Source: Gammaproteobacteria bacterium (GTDB taxonomy: Bacteria > Pseudomonadota > Gammaproteobacteria > Steroidobacterales > Steroidobacteraceae). From it: 45,220 nt of DNA. The notes under the pieces are model-generated. The model was not told the origin of the DNA and did not search any database. It worked only from the letters and a program-made list of their open reading frames with translations. Numbering within the stretch: position 1 is the first letter of the stretch; each line of letters begins with the position of its first letter. This document shows positions 1 to 9,619 of the stretch, piece after piece. The stretch spans positions 1 through 45,220 of the forward strand of contig DAHVQK010000027.1 of the NCBI GenBank assembly GCA_027317845.1, written 5' to 3'. A program made the position numbers and the translations under genes.

Positions 1-167
1 ATCGCCTCCCGCGTCTCCCGTGCACCCATGTCCGGCACCGTCCCAAGACTCTCCCCGCTGGCAGGGTTCAATACCTCCACCACCGCACCTCCCTGCGCAG
101 CCACCCACCGGCCCCCTACATATCCCCGCTGGCGAAGCAGCTTCGGATCGGCGAGTGTCAGCATGTC

Positions 168-863
168 TCAGTTCTCCTCCTTCTCATTCTTCGCCCGTTC
201 CCCGCTCAGGTGCTGGCCGAGGAACTCCAGGGTGCGTTGGCGGGCAAGGGCGGCCGCCGCCGGATCGTAACTGGCTCGCAGGTCGCAGTTGAATCCATGT
301 CCGGCGCCCTCGTACAGGTGGAAGATGCCCGCCGGATGCAACGTCTTCATCCGCTCGATGTCGGTGAGTGGAATGCCCTTGTCGGCTGTGCCGAAGTGAT
401 ACATCACCGGGCAGTGCGGTGGCGCGCCGGCATCCTGCGCCCGGCCGTAATACACCACGGCGCAGTCGATCGGCAGCAGGCAGGCGGCGCGGTAGGATTG
501 TGCGCCGCCCCAGCAATAGCCCACCGTGGCCACCCGCCCGGAATGGCGCACCGCGGCGACCGTTGCCGCAAGGTCTTTCAGCGTCGCCTCCGGCTCGAGC
601 TCCTGCATGTAGCCGCGGCCCTCCTCGATCTCGGGCTGCGAGTAGCCGAGCTCGATGCCTCTGCGGATACGGTCGAACATCGCCGGAGCGATGGCGGTGT
701 ACCCGGCGCCCGCGAAGCCGTCGGTCACGGCGCGGATGTGTGCGTTGACGCCGAAGATCTCCTGGATCACGACCACGGCACCGTGGGGCTTGCCGCTCGG
801 CGCGGCGAGATAGGCCTGGAAATCATGTCCGTCCCGGGCCATGAGGGTGGTGAATTCGCCCAT
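168..863 (-). CDS. dienelactone hydrolase family protein
   Basis: MGEFTTLMARDGHDFQAYLAAPSGKPHGAVVVIQEIFGVNAHIRAVTDGFA..., nucleophile motif GYCWGG, C-terminal GAGHGFNCD; start set to the internal ATG at 863 rather than the longer ORF. Confidence 0.9.
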   Translation of the reverse strand: MGEFTTLMARDGHDFQAYLAAPSGKPHGAVVVIQEIFGVNAHIRAVTDGFAGAGYTAIAPAMFDRIRRGIELGYSQPEIEEGRGYMQELEPEATLKDLAATVAAVRHSGRVATVGYCWGGAQSYRAACLLPIDCAVVYYGRAQDAGAPPHCPVMYHFGTADKGIPLTDIERMKTLHPAGIFHLYEGAGHGFNCDLRASYDPAAAALARQRTLEFLGQHLSGERAKNEKEEN

Positions 864-1029
864 GTAGGAACCTCGCGCTGTCTCGCGGACGCAGGTGGGA
901 CCTCGCAGCATAGCGCCTGCGGCGAGGCGGTGGAAAGACGCCCCCGGCGCCGGGCCCTTTGGCTGCGGGCGAGCGGCCCGTGATAGCCTAGGGCCGATTG
1001 GGACCTGAGCGTCCTCTGGGGAGGGGTGC

Positions 1030-2316
1030 ATGCTCGTCGGCTCGAGCGTACGGCGCGTCGCGATCGTGGGAGGACTGCGCATCCCATTCGCCCGGGCCCA
1101 TACCGCGTACGCGACCGTGGGCAACCAGGAGATGCTCACGGCTGTCCTGCGCGGCGTGGTCGAGCGCTTCGAACTGCACGGCGCCCGGCTGGGCGATGTC
1201 ATTGCCGGGGCGGTCATCAAACACTCCCGCGACTACAACCTGACTCGCGAGAGCGTGCTCTCCAGCGGACTCGACCCGCAGACCCCGGGGCTCGACGTGC
1301 AGCGCGCGTGCGGCACGAGTCTCGAGGCCGCCATCGCCCTCGGCAACAAGATCGCCCTGGGTCAGATCGACAGCGGGATCGCCGCCGGCGTGGACACGAT
1401 CAGCGATCCACCCGTGGTTTATCCGCGCGCCTACCAGCGGCTGCTGCTCGCGAGCTACCACGGCAAGACCCTTGGCCAGCGTCTCTCGCCCTGGCTGCGC
1501 CTGCGCTTCAAGCACTTCAAGCCCGTGTTGCCGGGCGTGGTCGAGCCGCGCACCGGGCTGTCCATGGGCCAGAGCGCCGAGCTCATGGTGCAGCGCTGGC
1601 AGATCCCGCGCGAGGAGCAGGACAGGCTCGCCTACGAGAGCCACATGAATGCCGCGGCCGCCTGGGGCGAGGGGTTCTATGACGATCTGGTGATGCCCTT
1701 CCTCGGCCTGAAAACAGACAACAACGTCCGTCTCGACACCTCCATCGAGAAGCTTTCCAGGCTGCGCGCGAGCTTCGATCCGCGCGACGGCACGCTGACC
1801 GCGGGCAACAGCACGCCGCTCACCGACGGGGCGAGCGCCGTGCTGCTCGCCTCGGAACAATGGGCCGAGCGGCGTAAACTTCCCGTGCTCGCCTACTTGC
1901 GTTACGGCAAGGCATGGGCGGTGGATTTCGTGAGCGGCCGTGAAGGGTTGCTCATGGCGCCCGCCTACGCGGTTCCCGCCATGCTGCGCGATGCGGGACT
2001 CGCGCTTCGGGATTTCGACTACTACGAGATCCACGAGGCCTTCGCCGCGCAGGTGCTCTGCACGCTCGCCGCGTGGCAGTCGGCCGAGTTCTGCCGCGAG
2101 TCGCTCGGTCTCGATGCGCCGCTCGGCGCCATCGAGCGCTCGCGGCTCAACATGAAGGGCGGAAGCATCGCCATCGGTCACCCCTTCGGGGCCACCGGCA
2201 CGCGCATCGTGGCCTCTTTGGCCAAACTCCTCGCCGCCGACCCGGCCGCCCGGCGCGGACTGATTTCCGTTTGCACCGCCGGCGGGATGGGGGTGACGGC
2301 CATTCTGGAGAAATGA
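1030..2316 (+). CDS. acetyl-CoA C-acyltransferase (thiolase family, FadI-like)
   Basis: Active-site QRACGTSLEAA, EIHEAFAAQ, NMKGGSIAIGHPFGATGTRI and C-terminal CTAGGMG thiolase motifs. Confidence 0.9.
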   Translation: MLVGSSVRRVAIVGGLRIPFARAHTAYATVGNQEMLTAVLRGVVERFELHGARLGDVIAGAVIKHSRDYNLTRESVLSSGLDPQTPGLDVQRACGTSLEAAIALGNKIALGQIDSGIAAGVDTISDPPVVYPRAYQRLLLASYHGKTLGQRLSPWLRLRFKHFKPVLPGVVEPRTGLSMGQSAELMVQRWQIPREEQDRLAYESHMNAAAAWGEGFYDDLVMPFLGLKTDNNVRLDTSIEKLSRLRASFDPRDGTLTAGNSTPLTDGASAVLLASEQWAERRKLPVLAYLRYGKAWAVDFVSGREGLLMAPAYAVPAMLRDAGLALRDFDYYEIHEAFAAQVLCTLAAWQSAEFCRESLGLDAPLGAIERSRLNMKGGSIAIGHPFGATGTRIVASLAKLLAADPAARRGLISVCTAGGMGVTAILEK

Positions 2317-2472
2317 CGACGCCTCCGGCGGTGCCGTGGGAGCGTCTTGGGGCAGACTGTCGGGACGTATCGCGCGGGCGGCGCGCCCGCGGAACAAATA
2401 CAGACGTGCGTAAGCACGCGAGGAGGGCGGGTGCTCAGAGCAGGAGAGACCAGGCCAGCCCTCCGGTGTTGA

Positions 2473-4293
2473 TTGGGTGGCATGGGGGACCGAATGGGTC
2501 AGACTCCTTTTGAAGACAGCCAGACCCTGCGCTCGAATCTCGGGGTCCTGCTGGGCGGGACGCCGCTGTTTCGCGGGCTGGATCCGGCGCTGCTCGGCCG
2601 GATCGCCGCCTCGGCGCAATGGTTGTCCCTCCCCGGAGGCGCGACGTTGTTTTCCGCGGGCGAGGCGGCCGACGCGCTCTATGTGGTGCTGAGCGGCTCG
2701 CTCGGGGTGATGTCCCCCGACAGCCGCGCCCAGAGACGGTTCGTGGCGCGTCTCGCCGCCGGGGAGTCCGTCGGCGAGATGGGGCTGATCTCCGGCCGAC
2801 CGCGCCTCTTCAGCGTCGTCGCGTTGCGCAATACCGAGCTGGCGCGCATCTCGAGCAAGGCGTTCAACGAAGTTCTGCGGGGTGAGCCCGAGGCGATGCT
2901 GCGCATCGCGCAGCTGATGGTCGAGCGCCTCGAGGAGGCGGAGGGGGCGCCCCGGACGCACCCGCGTGGAGCCTACACGTTCACGGTCCTGCCCCAGAGC
3001 CTGGACGTGGATTTCGCGGCATTCTCGACCGCCCTGGTGAAGGCGCTCTCGGAGTTCGGGCGGGCGGAGCTGGTCTGGAGCGTGCGGGCCCGCACGCACA
3101 CCAGCCAATGGTTCAACGACATCGAGGCGGCAAACGACTATGTCGTGTACGTGGCCGACCCCACCCCCGATCGCTGGACCAAGCTGTGCGAGCGCCAGGC
3201 GGATGCGCTGCTGCTGTTGGCCCGGGCGGAGAGCCCGGCGGGCAGCTGGGCGGCGCTGCGCTGGCCGCATGATCACAGCCTGACCCCGCAGCGCTGGGAG
3301 CTGGTGCTGGCGCACGACAGCGAGATCGAGACCGGGGCTGCGGCCCGCTGGCTGGTCAATCTTCCTGACATTCCCCATCATCACGTCCAGACACCGGCCG
3401 ACTATGCCCGGTTCGCCCGATCGCTCACGGGCCGCGGCGTCGGGCTCGTGCTCTCGGGAGGCGGAGCGCGCGGGTTTGCGCACATCGGCGCGGTCAAGGC
3501 GCTGCGTGAGGCCGGCATTCCCATCGACGTGGTGGGCGGTACCAGCATGGGGGCCATTCTCGGCGCCGGCGTTGCTTCGCGCTGGAGCGTGCAGGAGCTG
3601 ACCGATCGGTTCCGGCACTGTTTCGTCGCCTCGCGACCGCTGCGCGATTACACGCTGCCCTTCGTGTCCCTGGTGTCCGGCCACAAGGTGAGCCGCATGC
3701 TGTACGAGGCGTTCGGTGACCTCGCCATCGAGGATCTGCCGCTGGCGTTCTTCTGCGTGTCGTCCAATCTGACCTTGGGCCGCGCACACGTTCATCGGCG
3801 CGATGCGCTGTGGCGCGCCCTGCGGGCCTCTGTCTCCGTCCCCGGAGTGTTGCCGCCCGTCGTGCACGGCGGTGAGGTGCTGGTCGACGGTGGGGCGATG
3901 AACAACCTGCCGGTCGATGTCATGCTGGAGATGGGACGGGGGCCGGTCATCGGCAGCGACGCCGGCGCCGACCGGGCTTTCGCCACCCACGGCGACGACA
4001 TCGACGTGCCGCTGCCCTGGCAGATCATGCGCTGGGTCAGGGCGCGGCGGCATCTGCCCAACATCTTCCAGATCCTGTGGCGCACCGGCATGGTCAACAG
4101 CAACGCCATCACCGCCGGTCAACGCGGCCGGGCGGATCTCTTGCTGCAGCCGCCGCTCGCGGAGATCGACATGCTCAACTGGAACGCGTTCGACCGCGCC
4201 GTCCAGGCAGGCTACGAATACACCAGCCGGCGCCTGGACGAGCTGCCCGCGGACTCTCCCCTGTGGCGCAGCGCCGGAGTGATCGGGGGGTGA
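2473..4293 (+). CDS. patatin-like phospholipase with N-terminal cyclic-nucleotide-binding domain (NTE family)
   Basis: cNMP-binding-like N-terminus (LSGSLGVMSPDSR...GESVGEMGLISGRPR), patatin GGGARGFAHIGAVKAL, GTSMG nucleophile elbow, VDGGAMNNLPVDV; the start may be an internal ATG. Confidence 0.88.
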   Translation: MGGMGDRMGQTPFEDSQTLRSNLGVLLGGTPLFRGLDPALLGRIAASAQWLSLPGGATLFSAGEAADALYVVLSGSLGVMSPDSRAQRRFVARLAAGESVGEMGLISGRPRLFSVVALRNTELARISSKAFNEVLRGEPEAMLRIAQLMVERLEEAEGAPRTHPRGAYTFTVLPQSLDVDFAAFSTALVKALSEFGRAELVWSVRARTHTSQWFNDIEAANDYVVYVADPTPDRWTKLCERQADALLLLARAESPAGSWAALRWPHDHSLTPQRWELVLAHDSEIETGAAARWLVNLPDIPHHHVQTPADYARFARSLTGRGVGLVLSGGGARGFAHIGAVKALREAGIPIDVVGGTSMGAILGAGVASRWSVQELTDRFRHCFVASRPLRDYTLPFVSLVSGHKVSRMLYEAFGDLAIEDLPLAFFCVSSNLTLGRAHVHRRDALWRALRASVSVPGVLPPVVHGGEVLVDGGAMNNLPVDVMLEMGRGPVIGSDAGADRAFATHGDDIDVPLPWQIMRWVRARRHLPNIFQILWRTGMVNSNAITAGQRGRADLLLQPPLAEIDMLNWNAFDRAVQAGYEYTSRRLDELPADSPLWRSAGVIGG

Positions 4294-4535
4294 AGACTCG
4301 AGCAGCCTACGTCGCGGGTGGACGTCGATACGTCGATGTCATAGAGCGATTTCGGACATCTCAATAATTTGATTGATATGGGAATTCATGTGATTATGAA
4401 ACGAAGTCCGAGAGCGTTTTTTGATCATCATGATCCGGCGAATCAAACATCGCATCGCGCGCAGTATCGGACGCAGCTCTACGGGACGCAGACGCATCAC
4501 ACGCAAGCTCCCGGTGGGGCGGGAGGAAGTGGTGT

Positions 4536-4883
4536 ATGAGAGCGGCCTCACCTGAGCAGGAAACGCTCATCGAAGAAGCCCGTGCAGAAGAACTCGTCGC
4601 GCTGCGAGCGGCGATCCTGGAGAAAGACATCCACGTTGCCGGGACGTCGCGGGTGATCTCTGAGGTCAACCTGCCCGGTTTTTCCCTGACGTTCTCGGGT
4701 GGCACCTGCCTCGCCAAGGCTTACGGACTGCGCGAGCGGATGTCGGAGGATATCGATCTGCGTCTGCAGGTCCCGCACACCCGCACGTTCAACCGATCGG
4801 CCGTGAGACGCTCACTTCATTCGGCTTCACCTGCGCATCGCGTTTCACACCCGGCATTGCGCTCCGTCCCATCGTGCGCCTAG
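4536..4883 (+). pseudogene. truncated nucleotidyltransferase, AbiEii/AbiGii toxin family remnant
   Basis: AILEKDIHVAG...LTFSGGTCLAKAYGLRERMSEDIDLRL matches the AbiEii N-terminal nucleotidyltransferase core; the rest of the domain is absent and the ORF ends after about 40 unrelated residues. Confidence 0.7.
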
Positions 4884-4890
4884 AAACTGG

Positions 4891-6435
4891 ATGACTGGAG
4901 GATCTGCTTCCGTGCAAATCGCGCTCATCGCCGCCCTGGCGGCCGCAATCGGTGCCATCGCGACATCGGTCGTCGCGCGCGCCCTGCGGCGGGCCGCCCT
5001 CGCCGCCACGGAATCCCAGCTCGCCGCGCTGCGCGAGCAGCTGGCGGCGGCGACGCGCGCTGGCGAGGACCTGCGGGTCGAGTGGAACAGGGCCTCCGAA
5101 GCCCTACGCGCGGAAACCGGACGGCGCGCCACGGCGGAAGCAGGCGCGGCTCGAGCGGTGGCGCTCGATGCGAACGTGGCGCAACTCAACGGTGAGCTGG
5201 CCACGCTCAAGGCGAGTCTCGCGGCCGGCGAGGCGAGGCTCGCCGCAGAGCGCGAGGCCGCGCGCCAGAACCTTCGGCTGCTGGAGGAGGCCCGGGCAAA
5301 GCTTTCCGATGCCTTCAAGGCGTTGTCCTCGGATGCGCTGAGGAGCAACAACCAGGCGTTTCTCGAGCTCGCGCGCGCCACGCTCGAGAAGTTCCAGCAG
5401 GGCGCGGCCGGGGATCTCGAGGCGCGACAGAAGGCCATCGAGCAGCTCACGCAGCCGATCCGCGAGCGCCTGGAGAAGTTCGACGGCAAGATCGATGAGC
5501 TCGAGCGGGCGCGCCACGGCGCGTACCGTGCGCTCACGCAGCAGGTCGATGACCTGCTCAAGGTGCATCTGCCGCAGCTGCAGCGCGACACCGCCGGCCT
5601 GGTCAAGGCGCTGCGCCAGCCCCAGGCGCGCGGGCGCTGGGGCGAGGTGCAGCTGCGGCGCGTGGTCGAGATGGCCGGCATGCAGGAGCACTGTGACTTC
5701 AAGGAACAGGTCAGCCAGACCCGCGAGGATGGCGCCCGTCTGCGTCCCGATCTCATCGTGTTCCTTCCCGGCGGGCGCCAGGTGGTCGTCGACGCCAAGG
5801 CGCCGGTCGATGCCTATCTGGAGGCCGTCGAAGCGCAGGATGAAGCCGCGCGCGCCCAGGCATTGATGCGCCATGCCCGACAGGTGCGCGACCATATCGC
5901 GACGCTCGGCAAGAAAGCCTACTTCGACCAGTTCGACCCCACGCCGGAGTTCGTCATCCTGTTCGTGCCCGGGGAGGCGTTCTTCTCCGCCGCGTTGGCC
6001 CAGGATCCCGAACTGATCGAGTATGGAGCCGAAAGCCGCGTCATCCCCGCAAGTCCGACCACGCTCATCGCTCTGCTCAAGGCGGTGTCCTACGGATGGC
6101 GCCAGGAGGCGCTCGCAAAGAACGCGCAGGAGGTCGCGGACCTCGGCAAACAACTCTACGAGAGGGTCGCTACGCTCGCCGGACATTGGGCCCGGGTAGG
6201 CGATCGTCTCGACAAGGCGCTCGAGGCGTACAACAGCGCCACGGCGACCCTGGAGACCCGCGTGCTGGTCTCGGCGCGCCGCTTCGCCGATCTCGGCGCC
6301 GCGCCGGTCGGCGCCGACATCGAGTCCCTGGAGCCGATCGAGCGCGTGGCGCGCAAGGTGCAGGCGGCCGCATTGTTGCAACCGCCGACGCCTGGGCCGT
6401 CGGCAGCGAACGAGGCCGAGGGCTCATCCGCCTGA
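4891..6435 (+). CDS. rmuC: DNA recombination protein RmuC
   Basis: Coiled-coil N-terminus then RGRWGEVQLRRVVEMAGMQEHCDF and FLPGGRQVVVDAKAPVDAYLEA, typical of RmuC. Confidence 0.92.
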   Translation: MTGGSASVQIALIAALAAAIGAIATSVVARALRRAALAATESQLAALREQLAAATRAGEDLRVEWNRASEALRAETGRRATAEAGAARAVALDANVAQLNGELATLKASLAAGEARLAAEREAARQNLRLLEEARAKLSDAFKALSSDALRSNNQAFLELARATLEKFQQGAAGDLEARQKAIEQLTQPIRERLEKFDGKIDELERARHGAYRALTQQVDDLLKVHLPQLQRDTAGLVKALRQPQARGRWGEVQLRRVVEMAGMQEHCDFKEQVSQTREDGARLRPDLIVFLPGGRQVVVDAKAPVDAYLEAVEAQDEAARAQALMRHARQVRDHIATLGKKAYFDQFDPTPEFVILFVPGEAFFSAALAQDPELIEYGAESRVIPASPTTLIALLKAVSYGWRQEALAKNAQEVADLGKQLYERVATLAGHWARVGDRLDKALEAYNSATATLETRVLVSARRFADLGAAPVGADIESLEPIERVARKVQAAALLQPPTPGPSAANEAEGSSA

Positions 6436-6509
6436 GCCGGTCGAGGATTGCCGGCGAATCGCCGCAGCTGTACGATTATCCAGGCCACGGACGTGGGGAG
6501 GAAGTCGCC

Positions 6510-6880
6510 GTGATCACGCTCTATCACCACCCCAAGCCCCGCTCCTCGCGCTTCATCTCCTGCTCGAGGAGCTGCAGGCGCCCTACGCGGTCCGCCTCGT
6601 CATGGTTCGCAAGCGCGACGGCAGCGGAGCGGTGGATCCGGCCAACCCCCAGCCGCACGGCAAGGGGCCGGTGATCTCCGACGGCGGCGTCATCGTCTTC
6701 GAGTCCTCCGCCGTCGCGCTCTACCTGACGGACCGTTTTCCGAAGAACGCACTCGGGCCACTGGTGGGCGAGCGTGATCGCGGCGCCTACCTCTCCTGGC
6801 TCGCCTACTACAGCGGTGTGCTCGAGCCGGCGTTCGTGTCGAAGCTGCCGAGCGTGCAGGTGCCACGCGGCACGCCCGGC
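6510..6880 (+). pseudogene. glutathione S-transferase remnant (frameshifted and C-terminally truncated)
   Basis: MITLYHHPKPRSSRFI in one frame continues as LLEELQAPYAVRLVMVRKRDGSGAVDPANPQPHGKGPVISDGGVIVFESSAVALYLTDRFP in another; the GST C-terminal domain is missing. Confidence 0.75.
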
Positions 6881-6964
6881 CGGCCTTTGAGCGCGCTCAG
6901 GGGCGGGACAACGGATGACTCTGGCACACTAGCGTCCCGAGGACATGCACCGGAGGTAGGATCG

Positions 6965-8551
6965 ATGAGCTTGCCAATGCCGCGCGGAATCCGTTGGGTT
7001 GCCGTCATCGCCCTGATGCTCTGCGTGCCGCTGCGGCCGGCCGTCGCCGAAGCGGCCCGACCGGTGAGCATCCGGGTCGACGGCGCCGCGCCGGGACACC
7101 CGTTCCCGCATTTCTGGGAGCAGATGTTCGGATCGGGACACGCCATCCTCGCGCTGCGGGCGAACTATCAGCGCGACATGCGCGAGGTCAGGCGCCACAC
7201 CGAGTTCCGCCTGGTGCGTTTTCACGGCATCTTCGATCGGGAGGTCGGCCTCTTTCACCTCGACGCGCACGGCCGGCCGGTCTACAACTTCACCTATGTC
7301 GACGAGATCTACGATGCGCTGCTCAGGCAGGGCGTGCGCCCGTACGTCGAGCTGAGCTTCATGCCGCCGCAGCTCGCCTCGCGCAAGGCGGCCGTGGGCT
7401 TCTGGTACGACCCGAACGTCGCCCCGCCCAAGAGCTGGAGGCTGTGGGGCCAGCTCGTCCACCGCTTCGCGCAACATCTGGTCAACCGGTACGGAATCAA
7501 CGAGGTCTCGCACTGGTACTTCGAGGTCTGGAATGAGCCGAACATCGGGTTCTGGGCGGGCGCACCGAGGCAGGCGAGCTACTTCCACCTGTACGAAGTG
7601 AGCGCGCGCGCGCTGAAGAGCGTCAGCCCGCGGTTGCGCGTGGGAGGGCCCGCGACCGCCCAGGCCGCGTGGATCCCGGCCTTCATCCGCTTCTGTGCGG
7701 CCCGGCACGTCCCCGTGGATTTCGTCTCGACCCACGTCTACGGCGATGACACCGCCGAGAACGTCCTGCACCGGCACGAGACCATCGGCCGCCGGGACAT
7801 GGTCGTGCGCGCCGTCGAGAAAGTGCACCGGGAAGTGCGGGACTCGCCGATGCCCGGGCTGCCGGTCATCTTCAGCGAATTCAACGCCACGTACACCGGC
7901 ACCGAAGTCGACGTGACGGACTCGCCCTACATCGGACCGTGGATGGCGCATACCATCAGCGCCACCGACGGTCTGGTGAAGCTGATGTCGTACTGGACCT
8001 TCTCCGATGTCTTCGAAGAACAGGGCGTGGTCAAGACACCGTTCTACGGGGGCTTCGGCCTGATCGCCGCCGGCGGCATTCCCAAGGCCGCCTTCAACGA
8101 CTTCAGTCTCCTGCACCGGCTCGGGACCGAACGGCTCGCGAACTCGTCCGATTCCGCGCTGGTCACGCGGCGCAAGGATGGGACACTGGTGATCGCGGTG
8201 TGGAATTACGCGCCGGCGGGGCCGCACGGCACCACCAAGACCTACCACCTCAAATTGCGGAACCTCTCCGGCGCGCGACATGCCTACATCTGGCTCGTCG
8301 ACCGCGACCACGGCTCGCCGCTCGCCACCTGGCAGGCCATGGGCTCGCCTCCCTATCCGACCTTTGCGCAACGCAAGGTATTGCTCGCGGCCGCGCGCCT
8401 GCCACCGCCTCGGGTGGAGGCGCTGCGGGGCGGCTCCCCGCGGCTGACGCTCTACCTGGTGCCGCACGCCCTCGCGCTGATCGAGCTGCGGCCGCATCCG
8501 GGCGCGGTCACCGCGAAGGGGCCGGCACGCTATGGATCCATGCGTAAGTAA
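6965..8551 (+). CDS. glycoside hydrolase family 39-like (beta-xylosidase type), secreted
   Basis: Signal peptide MSLPMPRGIRWVAVIALMLCVPLRPAVAEA; EVWNEPN acid/base and FSEFNAT nucleophile motifs; start at the ATG at 6965 rather than ORF start 6602. Confidence 0.83.
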   Translation: MSLPMPRGIRWVAVIALMLCVPLRPAVAEAARPVSIRVDGAAPGHPFPHFWEQMFGSGHAILALRANYQRDMREVRRHTEFRLVRFHGIFDREVGLFHLDAHGRPVYNFTYVDEIYDALLRQGVRPYVELSFMPPQLASRKAAVGFWYDPNVAPPKSWRLWGQLVHRFAQHLVNRYGINEVSHWYFEVWNEPNIGFWAGAPRQASYFHLYEVSARALKSVSPRLRVGGPATAQAAWIPAFIRFCAARHVPVDFVSTHVYGDDTAENVLHRHETIGRRDMVVRAVEKVHREVRDSPMPGLPVIFSEFNATYTGTEVDVTDSPYIGPWMAHTISATDGLVKLMSYWTFSDVFEEQGVVKTPFYGGFGLIAAGGIPKAAFNDFSLLHRLGTERLANSSDSALVTRRKDGTLVIAVWNYAPAGPHGTTKTYHLKLRNLSGARHAYIWLVDRDHGSPLATWQAMGSPPYPTFAQRKVLLAAARLPPPRVEALRGGSPRLTLYLVPHALALIELRPHPGAVTAKGPARYGSMRK

Positions 8552-8893
8552 TGTCCAGTGCGGTGTGCCGGAGGTGATGCGCCATGCGTCCATCCGGTAT
8601 ACCGCATGCACTCGAGCAGCGTTCGCTGCGCCCGCCCGCCCCAAGAGCCCGGGTACAAGTACGGCGTCCTCGTGCCGTGCCTCGAGAGGCTGGTTGCGGT
8701 GGGCGTGTGCGCTTACGCCCTCGACATGAGGTTCCACGATCGTGGCGGCTTTCCCGGTGGCGATCGACCGCGGGCGGGCGGCGGATCGCCGGCCCGAGAG
8801 AGTCGGGAGGGCGCATGAAGCCAGGGCGGGGATTGCGTTGGCTCGCGGAGGTACGCAAGATGCCGGCTGCAATCCTGCCCCGGTCCGCCCTTC

Positions 8894-9619
8894 ATGCCGG
8901 ATTCCGCTTCCTCTGGCACCGCGCTCGTTCTCTTCTGCCGCCGTCCCTCGGCCGGCTCGGGCAAGCAGCGGCTGGCCCGCCACCTCGGTGAGACGCACGC
9001 GCTCGCCGTCGCCTGTGCTCTGCTCGAGTGTGCGTTGGAGGACCTTGCCGCCTGGCCTGGCCCGCTGATCATATCGCCCGCGCGGCCAGAGGATGTCCCA
9101 TGGGCCGAGGGCCTCCTGCCCCGCGCCCAGTGGGTCATCCCCCAGCCCGAGGGCAATCTGGGGCACCGGATCGACGCTGTCGATGCGGACCTGCGCCGCC
9201 GAGGTTGCGAGCGCGTCTTGTTCATCGGGAGCGACGCGCCCTCTCTGCGGACCGAGGATCTGGAGGAGGCGGCCGCCACGCTCGATCACACCGACATCGC
9301 TCTGATTCCCGCGGCGGATGGCGGCGTGACGCTCATGGGGTCGCGGGTGGCCTGGCCGCCGCTCGCGGACCTGCCCTGGAGCGAGTGCGGACTCGGCGCT
9401 GCGCTCGAGCGGCGCTGTCGCGCCGCCGGCATGACCGTCGAGCGGCTCAAGCCATCTTATGACATCGACGAAGTCTCGGACTTCAGATTGGCGCTCGAGG
9501 CGCTGGCGCGGGATGCGCGCCCGGCGAGAGAACGCCTGAACGCGCTGCTCACGACCCTCGCGGGGCTGGCCGCGGGTCCGGCAAGGGCAACCGCCGGCAT
9601 CGACGAGGGGAGCCCGTGA
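8894..9619 (+). CDS. DUF2064 / TIGR04282-type glycosyltransferase
   Basis: ALVLFCRRPSAGSGKQRLARHLG, RVLFIGSDAPSLRTEDLEEAAATLDHTDIALIPAADGGVTLMG, PSYDIDEVSDF. Confidence 0.82.
   Translation: MPDSASSGTALVLFCRRPSAGSGKQRLARHLGETHALAVACALLECALEDLAAWPGPLIISPARPEDVPWAEGLLPRAQWVIPQPEGNLGHRIDAVDADLRRRGCERVLFIGSDAPSLRTEDLEEAAATLDHTDIALIPAADGGVTLMGSRVAWPPLADLPWSECGLGAALERRCRAAGMTVERLKPSYDIDEVSDFRLALEALARDARPARERLNALLTTLAGLAAGPARATAGIDEGSP

Noticed and set aside
988-4122. 1044-aa minus-strand ORF spanning the thiolase and patatin genes
   Set aside because: Shadow ORF in GC-rich DNA; Arg/His/Gly/Gln-rich low-information translation, fully antisense to two clear protein genes.
6929-9289. 786-aa minus-strand ORF over the GH39 region
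   Set aside because: Antisense shadow of GH39 and the DUF2064 gene; no recognisable motifs.
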